Source: Diphasiastrum complanatum
Lineage: Eukaryota; Streptophyta; Lycopodiopsida; Lycopodiales; Lycopodiaceae
Reading direction: 5' to 3'
Length of the DNA: 64,000 bases
NCBI GenBank assembly: GCA_029204225.1
Contig: CM055092.1
Location: 77,013,679 to 77,077,678 of the forward strand
Shown: positions 42,894 to 52,990 of the stretch, one piece after another
Layout: every line of letters begins with the position of its first letter
How positions within the stretch are numbered: position 1 is the first letter of the stretch
Made by a program: the position numbers and the translations under genes
Notes under the pieces: generated by a model
What the model was told of the DNA's origin: nothing
Databases searched by the model: none
What the model saw: the letters and a program-made list of their open reading frames with translations, nothing else

Positions 42894-45800
42894 CCAATTT
42901 GAGACTTGGCTTCTGGAATTGTAATGGTTTTTTATCTTCGTCATCAGCCGGAGACTTTGCTGATTTTATTAGAAAATGCGACATTTTGTTGTTGGCTGAA
43001 ACTCATGAGTCCTTATATCATCCTCTTCCAAATATACAGGAGTACTCTTGGCATTCTGCTTTTCGTCCATTTGTTAGGGGAAAAACTTGTCGAGGATCTG
43101 GAGGAGTAGCTTGTTTATACAGAGACACCACAGTTCAGATGGTTAAACAAGATCCATACGCTCGCTATATTTGGTTACACATTATTGGCTCACTATTGGG
43201 ATTACCTCAGGACATCTATATAGCTGTATGCTATTTTGCTCCACAGACCTCAGTGTTTGCTGAGTTTGGCGGGGACCCTTTTCAGGCTCTCTCAGATGAT
43301 ATTGCTATCTTTTCTCAGCAGGGCTCCATTTTACTAGCAGGTGATTTCAACGCCCGCACAAGCTCTAGACAAACCGAATTTCATGCAGCTACGGATCTTC
43401 TCAGGCTTTACCCTTTGGATATGGGGCTAGACCGGGTATCACAGGATGCAGACACTCCAGCTACATCTTTCGGGGAGCAGTTGATCACTCTAGCAGAGAC
43501 ACACGCTCTTGCCATTTTGAATGGCCTCACACAGTGGCCTTCCTCATCAGCATATACATGCTATCCTCATGGTGGAGGACATAGTGTGGTCGACTACTTC
43601 ATTGGATCACCTGCTTTGATCTCTCACATTTCTGATTTCTCCATTACACCCCCTACCATTTCCGATCACTCACTCTTACACATCTCACTTGGTCACATAA
43701 CCTCTTCTTTGCAAGTTTCTTGCTCTCTTCCCACTCATAAACGTATTCCTTTCACCCAATCTGGATTCACTAATTACACCACAATCTTATCCCAACTACT
43801 CGCTAACTTCCCGTTCATGGCACCAATTGACCAGCAAGCCACTTTTCTCTCTACATCCCTCTTAGCTGCTGCTTCCTCATCCTTCCCCACCAAAACGACA
43901 TCATCTCACAGAAGTGTTCACAACAGATGGTATGATGCAGAATGCCGCTCTCTTCACAATCATGTGACATATGCCAGGTCACACTCCCCTGCCACACTCA
44001 AACAATGCCAGAAAGAATATCATAGAACCACCAGAACAAAGAAGATCAAGTACCTACAATCACTCTGCCAAAAAATGATCAACTCTTTAGATTCACCCTC
44101 CTCCTCTTTTTTCTGGAAACATTTCACCAGACACTCTTCAACATTGGCCCCCATAGCCATCGAATCCTGGATCGAGTATGCCACGGAGTTATATACCACG
44201 GACTCTCCTCCTACCTCACTCTCACCGAGACCTGACCACTGCTCACTTTTCACCCCTGACATGGTTGAAAACGCCATTAAACATGCCAAACTAAATAAAG
44301 CCACTGACTATGACTCCTTAAGTGTAGACTTCCTAAAGCCCGTAGCACATCTCATCTCCCCTTACATTGCTCATGTTTTTAACACAGCTGTTACTTCTGG
44401 TTTTCCTACGGCTTGGTGTACTAATATCCTTCACCCCATCCTCAAGGCAGGTGATCCCATGAATGTAGGAAACTACCGCACCATTATGATTGGCCACACT
44501 CTGGCTAAGATATATGGCTCTATACTACAGACAGTTACTGGATCTTTTGCTGAAACTGAGGGTTTACACGCTATGGGTCAAGCTGGTTTCAGACCGGGAT
44601 ATTCTACTTCAGACCAGATCTTCATTTTGAGATGCATTATTGAGGAGGCTCGACATCGGAAACAGAGAATTTACTGTTGCTTTGTGGATTTTCGCAAAGC
44701 TTTTGACTCTGTTCCACGACATCTTCTTTTCCAGAGACTGTCTTCACTTGGCTTTTCAGAGGATACTATTGCTGCGATCATTACTTTATATGAGCGAGTC
44801 TTGGCACGTTTCAGAGATGGTAGTGGCTGGTCCTCACAGATACATTCTACCATTGGTGTGAAGCAGGGTTGCCCCTTATCACCCACTCTTTTTGCACTAT
44901 ATATAGATGACCTCGAGCGGATTATTCGCGAGGAAGGTGGAGAGGGCTGTCCCCTAGCAGACATTATTATCCCCATTCTCTTGTACGCTGATGATGTGGT
45001 TCTCCTCTCATCCTCTGCAGCTGGTTTACAGAGTCACCTTTCTGCTTTACATCACTTTTGCCAGCGTTGGGGATTGACGGTTAACCTTAAGAAGACTAAG
45101 ATTATGGTGTTTAACACCAACAGACAGCATATGAGAGATGTGATTTTCTATTATGACGGGCTACCGATTGAGATCGTGACCTCCTACACCTATTTGGGAG
45201 TTCTTTTCTCTGGTCCGCTACTCACTTTTCGACCAGCAGCCACCGCCAGGCTCCGCAAGGGGCATACCGCTCTTGTGCATATGGAGAGATTTTGCTCTAC
45301 TTATTATGTGCAGGATCCTGCTACCAGATGCCTACTATTTTCTGCTACTGTCTCCCCAGTTGTGCTATATTCGGCTGAGACTTGGTGCCCTGATTTATCA
45401 CGCGATACATGGAGAGATCTTACTCGTATCCAGATTCTCATGCTCAGTAGGATAATCCGGGCTAAGCCCTCAGTACCACATGATATCATACTAGTCGAGT
45501 TTGCTTCTCCTCCATTAGTTGTTGGTGCTATGTTTCAGATCATCACCTTTCTTCACAGGGTATCAGATCTAGATACCTCCAGATACATTGTTGCTGCTCT
45601 CACTTCATCTTGTACCATTGCGGATCAGGGAGCCAAGCACTCTTGGTATCGCAGTGTCTCAGCCCTTCTTCAGACTTGGGGTTTATCCGCACTTGATCTT
45701 CCGAATGGAACCCATGCTTATATCAGACAGCAGATCTACCGGAGCTACATACGCACTATATGGTCACATCCTGATCCAGATAGGGTCAAGCTACATTATT

Positions 45801-46402
45801 ATGGCACACATCTTTTACGGCTGGACGTTTCGGGCTTGCCTATTCTTCCAGTTTATCTTACACAGACGCTATCTTTTGGTCTGAGATATCGTATAGGACA
45901 GCTTCGAGTCTCTTCTCATCAGCTTGCTATCGAGACAGGTAGATACACAGACACTCCCAGATTGCAGCGGATATGTCAGCTCTGTTCTCTTCAGGAGGTG
46001 GAAGATGAGTTTCATTTCATCTTTCGCTGCCCAGTATACTATGAGATTAGAGGACGATACCATTGTTTATACCGAGATATTCCCCTCACGTTGAGCTCCT
46101 TCCTCGAGTATCCAGACGCTAGATGTGTGGGTCTTCTTTTGAGAGAGATGTATATTTTACGAGCTTCACTTCTACCTACGCTCTCAGATATGGATTCCAG
46201 TCAGGCTCACATTACTCAGTTCTTCCAGAAGCGAGACAGAGTGGATATTTCGGTTGCGGATTTTGACGTCCCCGTCCGAAGATCGAAGACACAGAGAGTT
46301 TCGGCTCGATCCAGTGCTACTAGATCTTCATACGCCTCCCACCAGCCTACATCACGACCCACTACTACCATCACTCATTACTTTCGGCTTGCTCGTAGCT
46401 AG
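42851..46402 (+). CDS. LINE ORF2 polyprotein (endonuclease, reverse transcriptase, CCHC)
   Basis: Open from the base after the ORF1 TAG to 46402 (about 1183 codons). No ATG lies near the start of homology, LRLGFWNCNGFLSSSS (42899 onward). Domains in order: apurinic-type endonuclease (LLLAETHE, LLAGDFNAR, VVDYFIGS, ISDHSLL; about residues 15-270), reverse transcriptase (NYRTIMIGHTLAKIYGS, CFVDFRKAFDSVPRHLLF, GVKQGCPLSPTLFALYIDDL, LLYADDVVLLS with catalytic Asp-Asp; about 500-780), thumb and linker, then CQLCSLQEVEDEFHFIFRCP (CCHC knuckle near 1045) and a basic Ser/Thr-rich tail. The enzyme nicks target DNA and primes reverse transcription of the element RNA. All key residues appear present. 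Confidence 0.93.
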   Translation, partial: ELGAPGYRSYPRSPTNLRLGFWNCNGFLSSSSAGDFADFIRKCDILLLAETHESLYHPLPNIQEYSWHSAFRPFVRGKTCRGSGGVACLYRDTTVQMVKQDPYARYIWLHIIGSLLGLPQDIYIAVCYFAPQTSVFAEFGGDPFQALSDDIAIFSQQGSILLAGDFNARTSSRQTEFHAATDLLRLYPLDMGLDRVSQDADTPATSFGEQLITLAETHALAILNGLTQWPSSSAYTCYPHGGGHSVVDYFIGSPALISHISDFSITPPTISDHSLLHISLGHITSSLQVSCSLPTHKRIPFTQSGFTNYTTILSQLLANFPFMAPIDQQATFLSTSLLAAASSSFPTKTTSSHRSVHNRWYDAECRSLHNHVTYARSHSPATLKQCQKEYHRTTRTKKIKYLQSLCQKMINSLDSPSSSFFWKHFTRHSSTLAPIAIESWIEYATELYTTDSPPTSLSPRPDHCSLFTPDMVENAIKHAKLNKATDYDSLSVDFLKPVAHLISPYIAHVFNTAVTSGFPTAWCTNILHPILKAGDPMNVGNYRTIMIGHTLAKIYGSILQTVTGSFAETEGLHAMGQAGFRPGYSTSDQIFILRCIIEEARHRKQRIYCCFVDFRKAFDSVPRHLLFQRLSSLGFSEDTIAAIITLYERVLARFRDGSGWSSQIHSTIGVKQGCPLSPTLFALYIDDLERIIREEGGEGCPLADIIIPILLYADDVVLLSSSAAGLQSHLSALHHFCQRWGLTVNLKKTKIMVFNTNRQHMRDVIFYYDGLPIEIVTSYTYLGVLFSGPLLTFRPAATARLRKGHTALVHMERFCSTYYVQDPATRCLLFSATVSPVVLYSAETWCPDLSRDTWRDLTRIQILMLSRIIRAKPSVPHDIILVEFASPPLVVGAMFQIITFLHRVSDLDTSRYIVAALTSSCTIADQGAKHSWYRSVSALLQTWGLSALDLPNGTHAYIRQQIYRSYIRTIWSHPDPDRVKLHYYGTHLLRLDVSGLPILPVYLTQTLSFGLRYRIGQLRVSSHQLAIETGRYTDTPRLQRICQLCSLQEVEDEFHFIFRCPVYYEIRGRYHCLYRDIPLTLSSFLEYPDARCVGLLLREMYILRASLLPTLSDMDSSQAHITQFFQKRDRVDISVADFDVPVRRSKTQRVSARSSATRSSYASHQPTSRPTTTITHYFRLARS

Positions 46403-46590
46403 TTTCCTCCGCGGAGCAGGTGGTTAAGCTCTTGCTTTGTACCCTCACCAGCTGGTGGTCAAGCTTGGATACTTTTTCTCTTAGAGACAGAGAGATCGAT
46501 ATTTTAGTTTTAGTTTTACTGTCTTTTCATTGGTAAATAAGTCCTTATGCGGACAATGCTTCTCACATTTTGTACTCTCTTTTGTCTTAT

Positions 46591-46636
46591 GTGCCCCTGG
46601 GCACCAAAAGACGTTAATAATAATAATTCTGATTCT

Positions 46637-46639
<3 letters not shown>
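46591..46639 (+). other. LINE 3' hairpin and tail junction
   Basis: GTGCCC-CT-GGGCAC is followed by AAAAGACGTTAATAATAATA and the CT tail. The same arrangement with different stems occurs at 34033-34046, 39135-39148, 41640-41653, 51825-51838 and 60298-60311. It is likely the site recognised by the LINE reverse transcriptase. Confidence 0.65.
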
Positions 46640-46710
<71 letters not shown>

Positions 46711-46731
46711 ATATATATATATATATATATA
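46640..46731. repeat. (CT)n LINE tail followed by (TA)n
   Basis: 67 bp of CT and about 24 bp of TA. Confidence 0.95.
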
Positions 46732-48218
46732 TGTGCTGGCAGAATGCGTTCTGCCAGCTGGGCGTTCCGGAACAGTTTGAAAATAACTTCCAAACACTTT
46801 TTTGGTGCCATTCAAAAATTTGCTTATGTAATGAATATCCTATACATACATGCATAATTCGCCCCAGTTCGAGTAATACCAAGAACAGGGCCGATAACAT
46901 CAAAAAACTTTTATTTGGCATTTAATAACTCGAACCTGATTCGAGGACCAAAACCCTAAAGCTAAAATTTTGATGCCCCTATAGCCTCTATATATCATGT
47001 TGACAAAAAGTGCAATACACGCACCTTACTCTAGGAACAATAGTGGATATTAAACTCTCTAGAAAAGGAAACCAAAACTTTGAAAAAAACAAGTCCCAAA
47101 ACAAGTTAAAACTAGAAGCTTAGAAAGTGAACTCTACATATCTGATTCAGAAGTTGCAAAGTGCAGCAAAAAGAAACCTACTATAAGAATTACAATGATG
47201 CAAACATATTTGGAAAAGAACACAACATTATTGGCAATCAACAAAAATGATGAGCTAACCATCTAAGTGTGGCCAATGACCCCTGTTATGATACCATTAT
47301 ACAGCCAAAAATTGTATGTTTTGTACAAGGACCAACTTACTAAGCCAAATGCTCTACAGATCCTAGCAATGGTAACTTGTTGGCTTGTCTTACGACATGT
47401 TTCACTACACAAATTCACTAGATCAATTAGCCTATAGAACATTGAAGACGTTGCATTCATTTTTCCCAAGATCTTGCAAGTAACCCTACTATCCAACAGG
47501 TCTTATGCTGAAATAAGAAGAAAACAATCATTCTCTGGTTTCAACCAATTTCAGTTATATTCTGTAGAATAAGATAGAATCAAATCCAGGATGTTGTAGG
47601 CGTTGAATTCTTATGGATCAACCCTAAACCCTGAATGCAATTCGAAACACATCTAAATTGTTCAAATCTCAATGTATCAGAGAATAATGTTTAAAAAAAT
47701 TAAACTATTGCTAGTTAAAGGTTTAGGGCTTAGGGTCAAAAAACGACAGTTCCCTAGGTCCTTGACTACCGAGTGACTACAAGAATCAAAATCAAGTCTA
47801 AGCGTATGCATATCAATGTGTGCATGTATGGAATCACATTGCTTGACTAATGCTCTTGATATATGATGTACATATCCTATTCCCAAAGCCAAGCTGATCC
47901 AAATGATCCTAATCAGTGCATCAGCAATAGATATGATGCATATGGCGTTCCGGGTCTAGATATCCACAACTCTGACATTTTGCCAAAAGGCCTCCACATA
48001 ACACGGGAGAGTATGATGAGTAGACCCTAAACCCTAAATCAGTGAATCAATTCGTCAAGACTCAGTGAATCAACAATACCTACATTGTATTAGGGATATG
48101 TAGGCTCCTATAGTAAATTAAAGTTTACCCCCCATCCCAACAGCTGTTTTTGACACCCATATCAAAACAAAAAAAATTGCGTTCCAGAGTAGTGACACGT
48201 TCCGGAACACGTGTGGCA

Positions 48219-48223
<5 letters not shown>
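46732..48223. other. Segment between two TA tracts, possible non-autonomous element
   Basis: Starts with a perfect hairpin CTGGCAGAA-TGCG-TTCTGCCAG (46736-46757) followed by GCGTTCCGGAACAG, and ends with CACGTTCCGGAACACGTG near 48198. TA repeats flank both sides (46708-46731 and 48224-48266). The shared TTCCGGAAC core suggests matched ends. A minus-strand open stretch at 47263-47496 has a good GTAAGT donor, but a stop upstream prevents a gene call. Confidence 0.3.

Positions 48224-48288
<65 letters not shown>
48224..48288. repeat. Compound (TA)n(CA)n microsatellite
   Basis: About 43 bp of TA followed by 22 bp of CA. Confidence 0.95.
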
Positions 48289-48799
48289 TAGTGGGTATGC
48301 CCGTCGTTGACGAGCGGCAGGCGATCTGGGTGGCGGCTTGTGGTCGAGACTTGTGGATGCTGCTCAGAGCGGGCGATTGATGATCTACTTAGCCATCCTC
48401 CCCCTCCCCGTGGTCTGTGGCACAACATTCTTTTTATTTTCAATTTTTTTGGCGAGACAACGCATTGCGCGCGCCCTTCCATGTTGTCGAGAGTGGAAAA
48501 TGTAAAGGGGGGTTGTGCAAGGCCCACCTCCCTCCCCCCCAAAAAATGGGGGGAGACAAGTGTGGGAGAATGTAGCCCTCTCCCCCACCCTAAAAAAAAC
48601 ATGGGGTCTTCCCCCAACTTCCACCCACCACACCCCCCCTCCCCCCTTCAAAAAAAAAACAACTTTTTTGTGGACCTCGAGAATGGGGCATCTTTGTTTT
48701 TTCGAGGGGAGGGGAGGGGGTGCAAAAAAAAATCAAGAGAACCCCCTTAAGAAAAACCCCCACAAATCAGAGATCGAATGTGGTCGGAGGTCGCCTCAT
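48289..48799. other. Sequence rich in C/A and G homopolymer runs
   Basis: Alternating runs such as CCCCCCCAAAAAATGGGG and CCCCTAAG-AAAAACCCCC between 48520 and 48770. No gene was recognised; open frames here are low-complexity. Confidence 0.4.
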
Positions 48800-49420
48800 T
48801 GTGGCCTGTCATGTAGGCTTGCCACATGGCAAATCATGCAGGCTTGGGGTTTGTCACATGGCAAGCCACATAGGCCTACCATAGGCTTGTGTAGCAGGTC
48901 ACATATGCATGTCATAGGGTTGCTACCTGCCAAGCTTGTCGCAGGTTGCCACATGGCAAGTCACGTAGGTCGAGAACACATGGCAAATTGTGCAAACTTG
49001 GGGTTGCCATGTGGCAAACCACATAGGCATACCATAGGCTTGCATGGCGAACCAACCAAGCTCTACCACGTAGGCTTGAGTGGAAAGCCACATGGAAAGT
49101 CACATAGGCTTGCCACGTGTAAAACCATGTAGCAAGCCATGTAGGCCTACCCCATGGCAAGTCATGCAAGCTTGGAGTTTGCCACGTGGCAAACCACGTA
49201 GTTCTAACATAGGCTTGCGTGGCAAGCCAACCAGACTCTACCAGGTAGGCCTGAGTGGACATAGAGAGAGAAAATTGGGGCTCAAAAGTTGCCACATGGC
49301 AAGCCACGTAGGTCTGCCGCGTGGAAAACCATGTAGGTCTGGGACTGGCCATGTGGCAAGCCACGTAGGCCTACCATAGGCTTGTGTAGCTTGGCACATG
49401 GCCTACCATAGGCTTCACGA
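48800..49420. repeat. Minisatellite built on a CCACATGGCAAG word
   Basis: Words such as TTGCCACATGGCAAGCCACG and CCTACCATAGGCTTG recur many times. Longer units are visible: GCAAACTTGGGGTTGCCATG to GTAGGCTTGAGTGGA (48991-49082) repeats at 49167-49259 with a spacing of about 177 bp, and a partial unit starts at 48837. Many words are self-complementary (GCCATGTGGC, CCACATGG). Confidence 0.75.
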
Positions 49421-50912
49421 TTCGTGATTCGTTGCCCAGAATCGGTGACAGTTAAATTTTTTTTTTTGCCCTTTTTACAACCAGCGAGCACCTAGTCCGT
49501 GCACCTGGGGAGAGAGAGACAAGTGCATAGGGAGAGCAAATGATGGCAGATCATCGCGTGTGAGCGTTCGGCGTCCATCTATTCGTTGCTCCAGAGGTAG
49601 CGCTCATAGGCTCTATGGGATCAGCGTTGCATATCGAGCGAAATCGAAGAACTGAGATTTTTGGTAAGTGTAGGCTTCATTTTTTCAATGTGTTTAGATT
49701 GAGCTACAGGCAATGATATCGCTTGGTTTTTGGTTGTAAACCACCTTTCCCCATGCCCACAGTACCTATCACATCAGTTTCAGTCATTATGACTCGCCTT
49801 GCAAGTTTTGAATGATGACCCTAATTCCATGTGTTTTTTGGATGGTTTCATGAAGTAGCCTAGAGGCATTTGATTAAGGTGAAGTTTTGGCCTACACTGC
49901 ATTTCTACATGCCTACAGAGACCCCTATGAAGTTCGTTTCGTCTGTATTCGTTTGCACCAGACGCTTCCAAACCCCAAATCAAAAATCCCTTGTGTTTTT
50001 TGCCCTCATTATGATTTGATTTTGAGGCATCCGATTCTCTGATGTGTTTAGGAGCTACACAGTGTTTTCTCATGCTTTCCAAAATGGTTGCAATGAGTAG
50101 TAGGTCGTTGGATGTTTCTTGCTTGATTCCAGCTGTTAAACACAATTTTTTAGGGTTTTCTTTGGATGCTTGTCACAATTGTTCTGGCCCATTCAATGCT
50201 GTGCCTGCTCCTACACCTGTGCTAGGCCCTGCCACTGATGTGCCTACAGCTGTACCTCTACTAGGCCCTGCCAGTGATACTAACCCTTGAACAAAGGTAT
50301 CCGCTGGTCTGACTGGCTGGGTGGAGGTACCATCATGCCTGTACATGTCCATGAGCCTCAGGGCACATCCCCATCTGGCCCTTTGAGCCGTAGCAAGTGA
50401 GCTCTGAGCCTGGTCAGCGATCCAGTGAAGATCCCACCACAATATAAGCATCTCCATTTGTGGGGTACCTGAGCCTCTGAATGTAGCCACATCCCCCTCT
50501 GTGAGCTCAACCTCAGCCCAAATGCCCCTACCAGTGACTATCATGGTATCAACCCTAAACATCTGCATATTTCCATCCCACATGGTCGTGACTCGTCAGT
50601 AGCAAATGCACCATGTGCCACAGCAGATTTTGCCAAAGGGGGGGGGGGGACACCCACAGATCGCCCACCATCTACCACATTCACACCCGCTGCTAAGGGT
50701 ATACCCACCTACCTTAGTCCTCTACTAAACTTAGTGGGTTATGTGGGCCTTACTCAATGAATCTGGGAACTGGCGCATGGCATGGTTGTTTTGCCAACAG
50801 GTCCGATGCTCAGGAACATAGGGCGATAGCTGGTCACGTTTGAGTGGAGCCAGGGACCGTTTGACCGAGAGCAGTGTCGGTTGAGGGAGGATCAGCTGAG
50901 GCCCATGACGTG
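49421..50912. other. Unassigned sequence
   Basis: TTCACGATTCGTGATTCG near 49414 resembles the end of the MITE at 32939-33649. A minus-strand open frame at 50173-50583 (136 codons, WWDLHWIADQAQ, then a Gly/Pro-rich tail) has no recognised family. Nothing else is supported. Confidence 0.35.
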
Positions 50913-50917
50913 GTGGA

Positions 50918-51377
50918 TGTTAGAAATAATAAATGATAATGTTAGTTTCCCATAGGTTACTTTGACCCACAAGGTCGAGACTTGTGTAACCATGGGTTAG
51001 GTTTATTATTTAGACCATGTTAAGATAATTTTAGTTAAGTTTGACCCAATTTTGGTCTAGTGGTAACTCGTGGGTCCAAGTAAAGTCTAATTATGTTAAA
51101 GGACCCTATCTTGACTTTTGGGAGTGCCCTATAATTAGTAGTGGGTTCGGAAGGTTCTAGAACTCAGAGTTTGGAAGAGTCTAGGCCCTTGGAAGGCCTA
51201 TTTATATGTACTCATTGTTCATTTGTAGTTCATTCCCTTTCAAGCATTGCTACTACTTTCTCTCTCCTTGAGGACGCCTAACCCTCTCCCTCTTCTTCTT
51301 CTTCTTCCTCTTCTTCTTCTTCTTCTTGTATATGGAGATTGAATGTTAGAAGGATCTTGGCACTTTGATTTCCTACA
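50918..51377 (+). mobile_element. Solo LTR with GTGGA target duplication
   Basis: The 460-bp sequence starts TGTTAGAAATAATAAATG and ends TTTGATTTCCTACA, so its ends are short imperfect inverted repeats (TGT-AG-AAAT). GTGGA is duplicated on both sides (50913-50917 and 51378-51382). A TATA-like CTATTTATATGTACTC lies near 51198, followed by a pyrimidine-rich CTT region. This is what remains when the two LTRs of a retrotransposon recombine. Confidence 0.82.
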
Positions 51378-51644
51378 GTGGAGCATCCATGGGTGCCGCA
51401 CCGGCAACCTACAACGATTGGCCAAGACAGTCCTCTCACAGAACTGTCCCTGCTTTATTCTAGCATAGAGTCGGATGACTCTGACTACCAGTCAGAGGAG
51501 ACAGTGTCTAGATGATTTTGTATCATCTTACTGTTATCATTTCATTGTAGTGGACTAGTTCGTTGCCTTGCGGCACGAGATTGTATATATTCATATTTTT
51601 GCACGTGTGTCTTATATCTTCAGTGTGGTTCATTTTGCTTTTAG

Positions 51645-51722
51645 CCATGATTCAGTATGGTTCAATACGATTCAGTATGGTTGAATATGGTTCAGTATGA
51701 TTTAGTATGGTTCCTTGTGATT
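51645..51722. repeat. Short tandem repeat of ATTCAGTATGGTTCA type
   Basis: The words CAGTATGGTT, CAATACGATT, CAGTATGGTT, GAATATGGTT and CAGTATGATT follow each other every 10 bp. Confidence 0.75.
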
Positions 51723-51754
51723 TCAGTTCGGTTTGTTGTGATCTTAGACGGATG

Positions 51755-51756
<2 letters not shown>

Positions 51757-51795
<39 letters not shown>

Positions 51796-51905
51796 GAATA
51801 GAATAGAATATTAATGTCTACAGAGTGGCCTTGGGCACATAAGACAGAGAAAAAGTACATCATAAAGGAGCATTGTCCGCACAGTTCATTTCACTGATGT
51901 TGGTA
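51757..51905 (-). mobile_element. 5'-truncated LINE 3' end
   Basis: Minus-strand copy of the last 110 bp of the LINE: TGCGGACAATGCTCC and GTCTTATGTGCCC match copy 1 (46547-46596). The hairpin at 51825-51838 has one mismatch, then AGACATTAATATTCTATTCT and a CT tail (51757-51791). The body left of the tail is short, so this is a heavily truncated insertion. Confidence 0.8.
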
Positions 51906-52137
51906 CTCCCAAACGTTGATAACTTCGTTGTGGACCTCCATCAATGAATCAATTAATTAGCACATTAGGAATTAGTGAACCATTAACACCTAGTATTCAG
52001 CGAAATCCTACTTCTGCAATGCATAAAAAATTTTACAAAAATTATATTTAAACTCCCCAAGAAAAATGCAGCCATCTGACATCCATATTGGCAAAGAAAG
52101 AAAAAAGGCATTTCGGGACACCCCATGCAACTATGAT

Positions 52138-52138
<1 letters not shown>

Positions 52139-52181
<43 letters not shown>
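52139..52181. repeat. (TA)n microsatellite
   Basis: 43 bp of TA repeat. Confidence 0.95.
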
Positions 52182-52183
<2 letters not shown>

Positions 52184-52535
52184 AAGGAAGCGGATGGCGG
52201 ACGCGCTGTCCGGACGCGGACTCGTACGCGTCAAGGGTGCGTCCGCGTCCACGATTTTCAATTTTTTTTTTTCAAAAAAAAAAAATATAGGCACTAGCCC
52301 AAGCTGTCCCAGATCCCCAAAACGAAATAAAAGCAATTTATGGCCCCTCCCCCCCCCCCCCCTGGAATTGATTATTAAAGGGTGTCTGGCACCCACCTGC
52401 CCCCTCCTGTTAAAAAATAGGAAAACGATACCAAAAAAATTTGCAACAGACCTAACCACTGCCCATGCCTTCCATAACTGAGATATTACCAAAAAACGAC
52501 GAGTAATGAGCAGTTTATAAATTATTATGAACCTT
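52182..52535. other. Unassigned sequence with homopolymer runs
   Basis: A CG-rich patch (GCGGACGCGCTGTCCGGACG near 52198), a T-run/A-run inverted pair (52264-52286) and a C-run near 52350 are present. No gene. Confidence 0.4.
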
Positions 52536-52539
52536 CATT

Positions 52540-52990
52540 GGGAACTAAGCTCCAAAAAAGCAACAAAGAAAGATCAATTGATAAGCTATGCAAGAAAGCA
52601 ATGGTCAAAAACGTCTTTCCAATGCATGAAGATGATGGGAGTAGTTCTGAAGGAATCTTGCCACATCACCAATTGCTCCGTCTTCAACGCCACGTGAAAC
52701 GTTTTGGTGAGCCTCCAGAGACAGCACCCAGTGGTTTCTGATCCACTGATCAAAAACCAGTGGGTGCTGTCTCTAAAGGCTCACCAAAAAACGTTTGACA
52801 TGGAGTCAAAAACGGAGCAATTAATGGCGTGGTAATATCCGGGAGTACGTAAGGGCGACACAACCGCTCCTTTCGTCTGCATGCCCTGGAAGGACCTTTT
52901 TGGCCATTGCTTTCCTGCAAGGCTTCCTGGCCAAATATCCAAATGAAAGGGTAGTGAACATTGCTTGATATATATTGCTTCGTTGGGTTT
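52540..52990. repeat. Long foldback (inverted duplication) with a stem of about 200 bp
   Basis: The two halves around 52745 are imperfect reverse complements. The inner part is almost perfect: AGAGACAGCACCCAGTGG (52719-52736) with CCAGTGGGTGCTGTCTCT (52757-52774), then GGTGAGCC with GGCTCACC, then TTGCTCCG with CGGAGCAA. The outer part still matches (AAAGCAATGGTCA near 52594 with GGCCATTGCTTT near 52899). The loop at the centre is only a few bases (TGATCCACTGATCA). Confidence 0.75.

Larger units (their letters stand above)
41716..46706 (+). mobile_element. LINE copy 1, full length with intact ORFs
   Basis: A non-LTR retrotransposon: GC-rich 5' region of about 215 bp, ORF1 (41930-42850), ORF2 (to 46402), a 236-bp 3' region with the GTGCCC-CT-GGGCAC hairpin (46591-46604), AGACGTTAATAATAATAATT, and a CT tail (46640-46706) followed by TA repeats. 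Because both frames are open, it is the copy most likely to be recently active. It is antisense to the ATP12 gene. Confidence 0.93.

Noticed and set aside
42899-42901. TTG as the natural start codon of LINE ORF2
   Set aside because: The frame is open upstream to the ORF1 stop, and the second copy has no start codon at this place either. Readthrough fits both copies better.
47263-47496. An exon of ATP12 or another host gene
   Set aside because: It has a good GTAAGT donor, but an in-frame TAA directly upstream and no similarity to ATP12 or any family I recognise.
50173-50583. A 136-codon minus-strand protein gene
   Set aside because: Open but unrecognised, with a repetitive Gly/Pro/Thr tail caused by an internal DNA duplication (GGCCCTGCCA words). 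Not enough to call.
51378-51400. Primer-binding site after the LTR at 50918-51377
   Set aside because: The bases after the LTR are the GTGGA target duplication, so this is a solo LTR without internal sequence.
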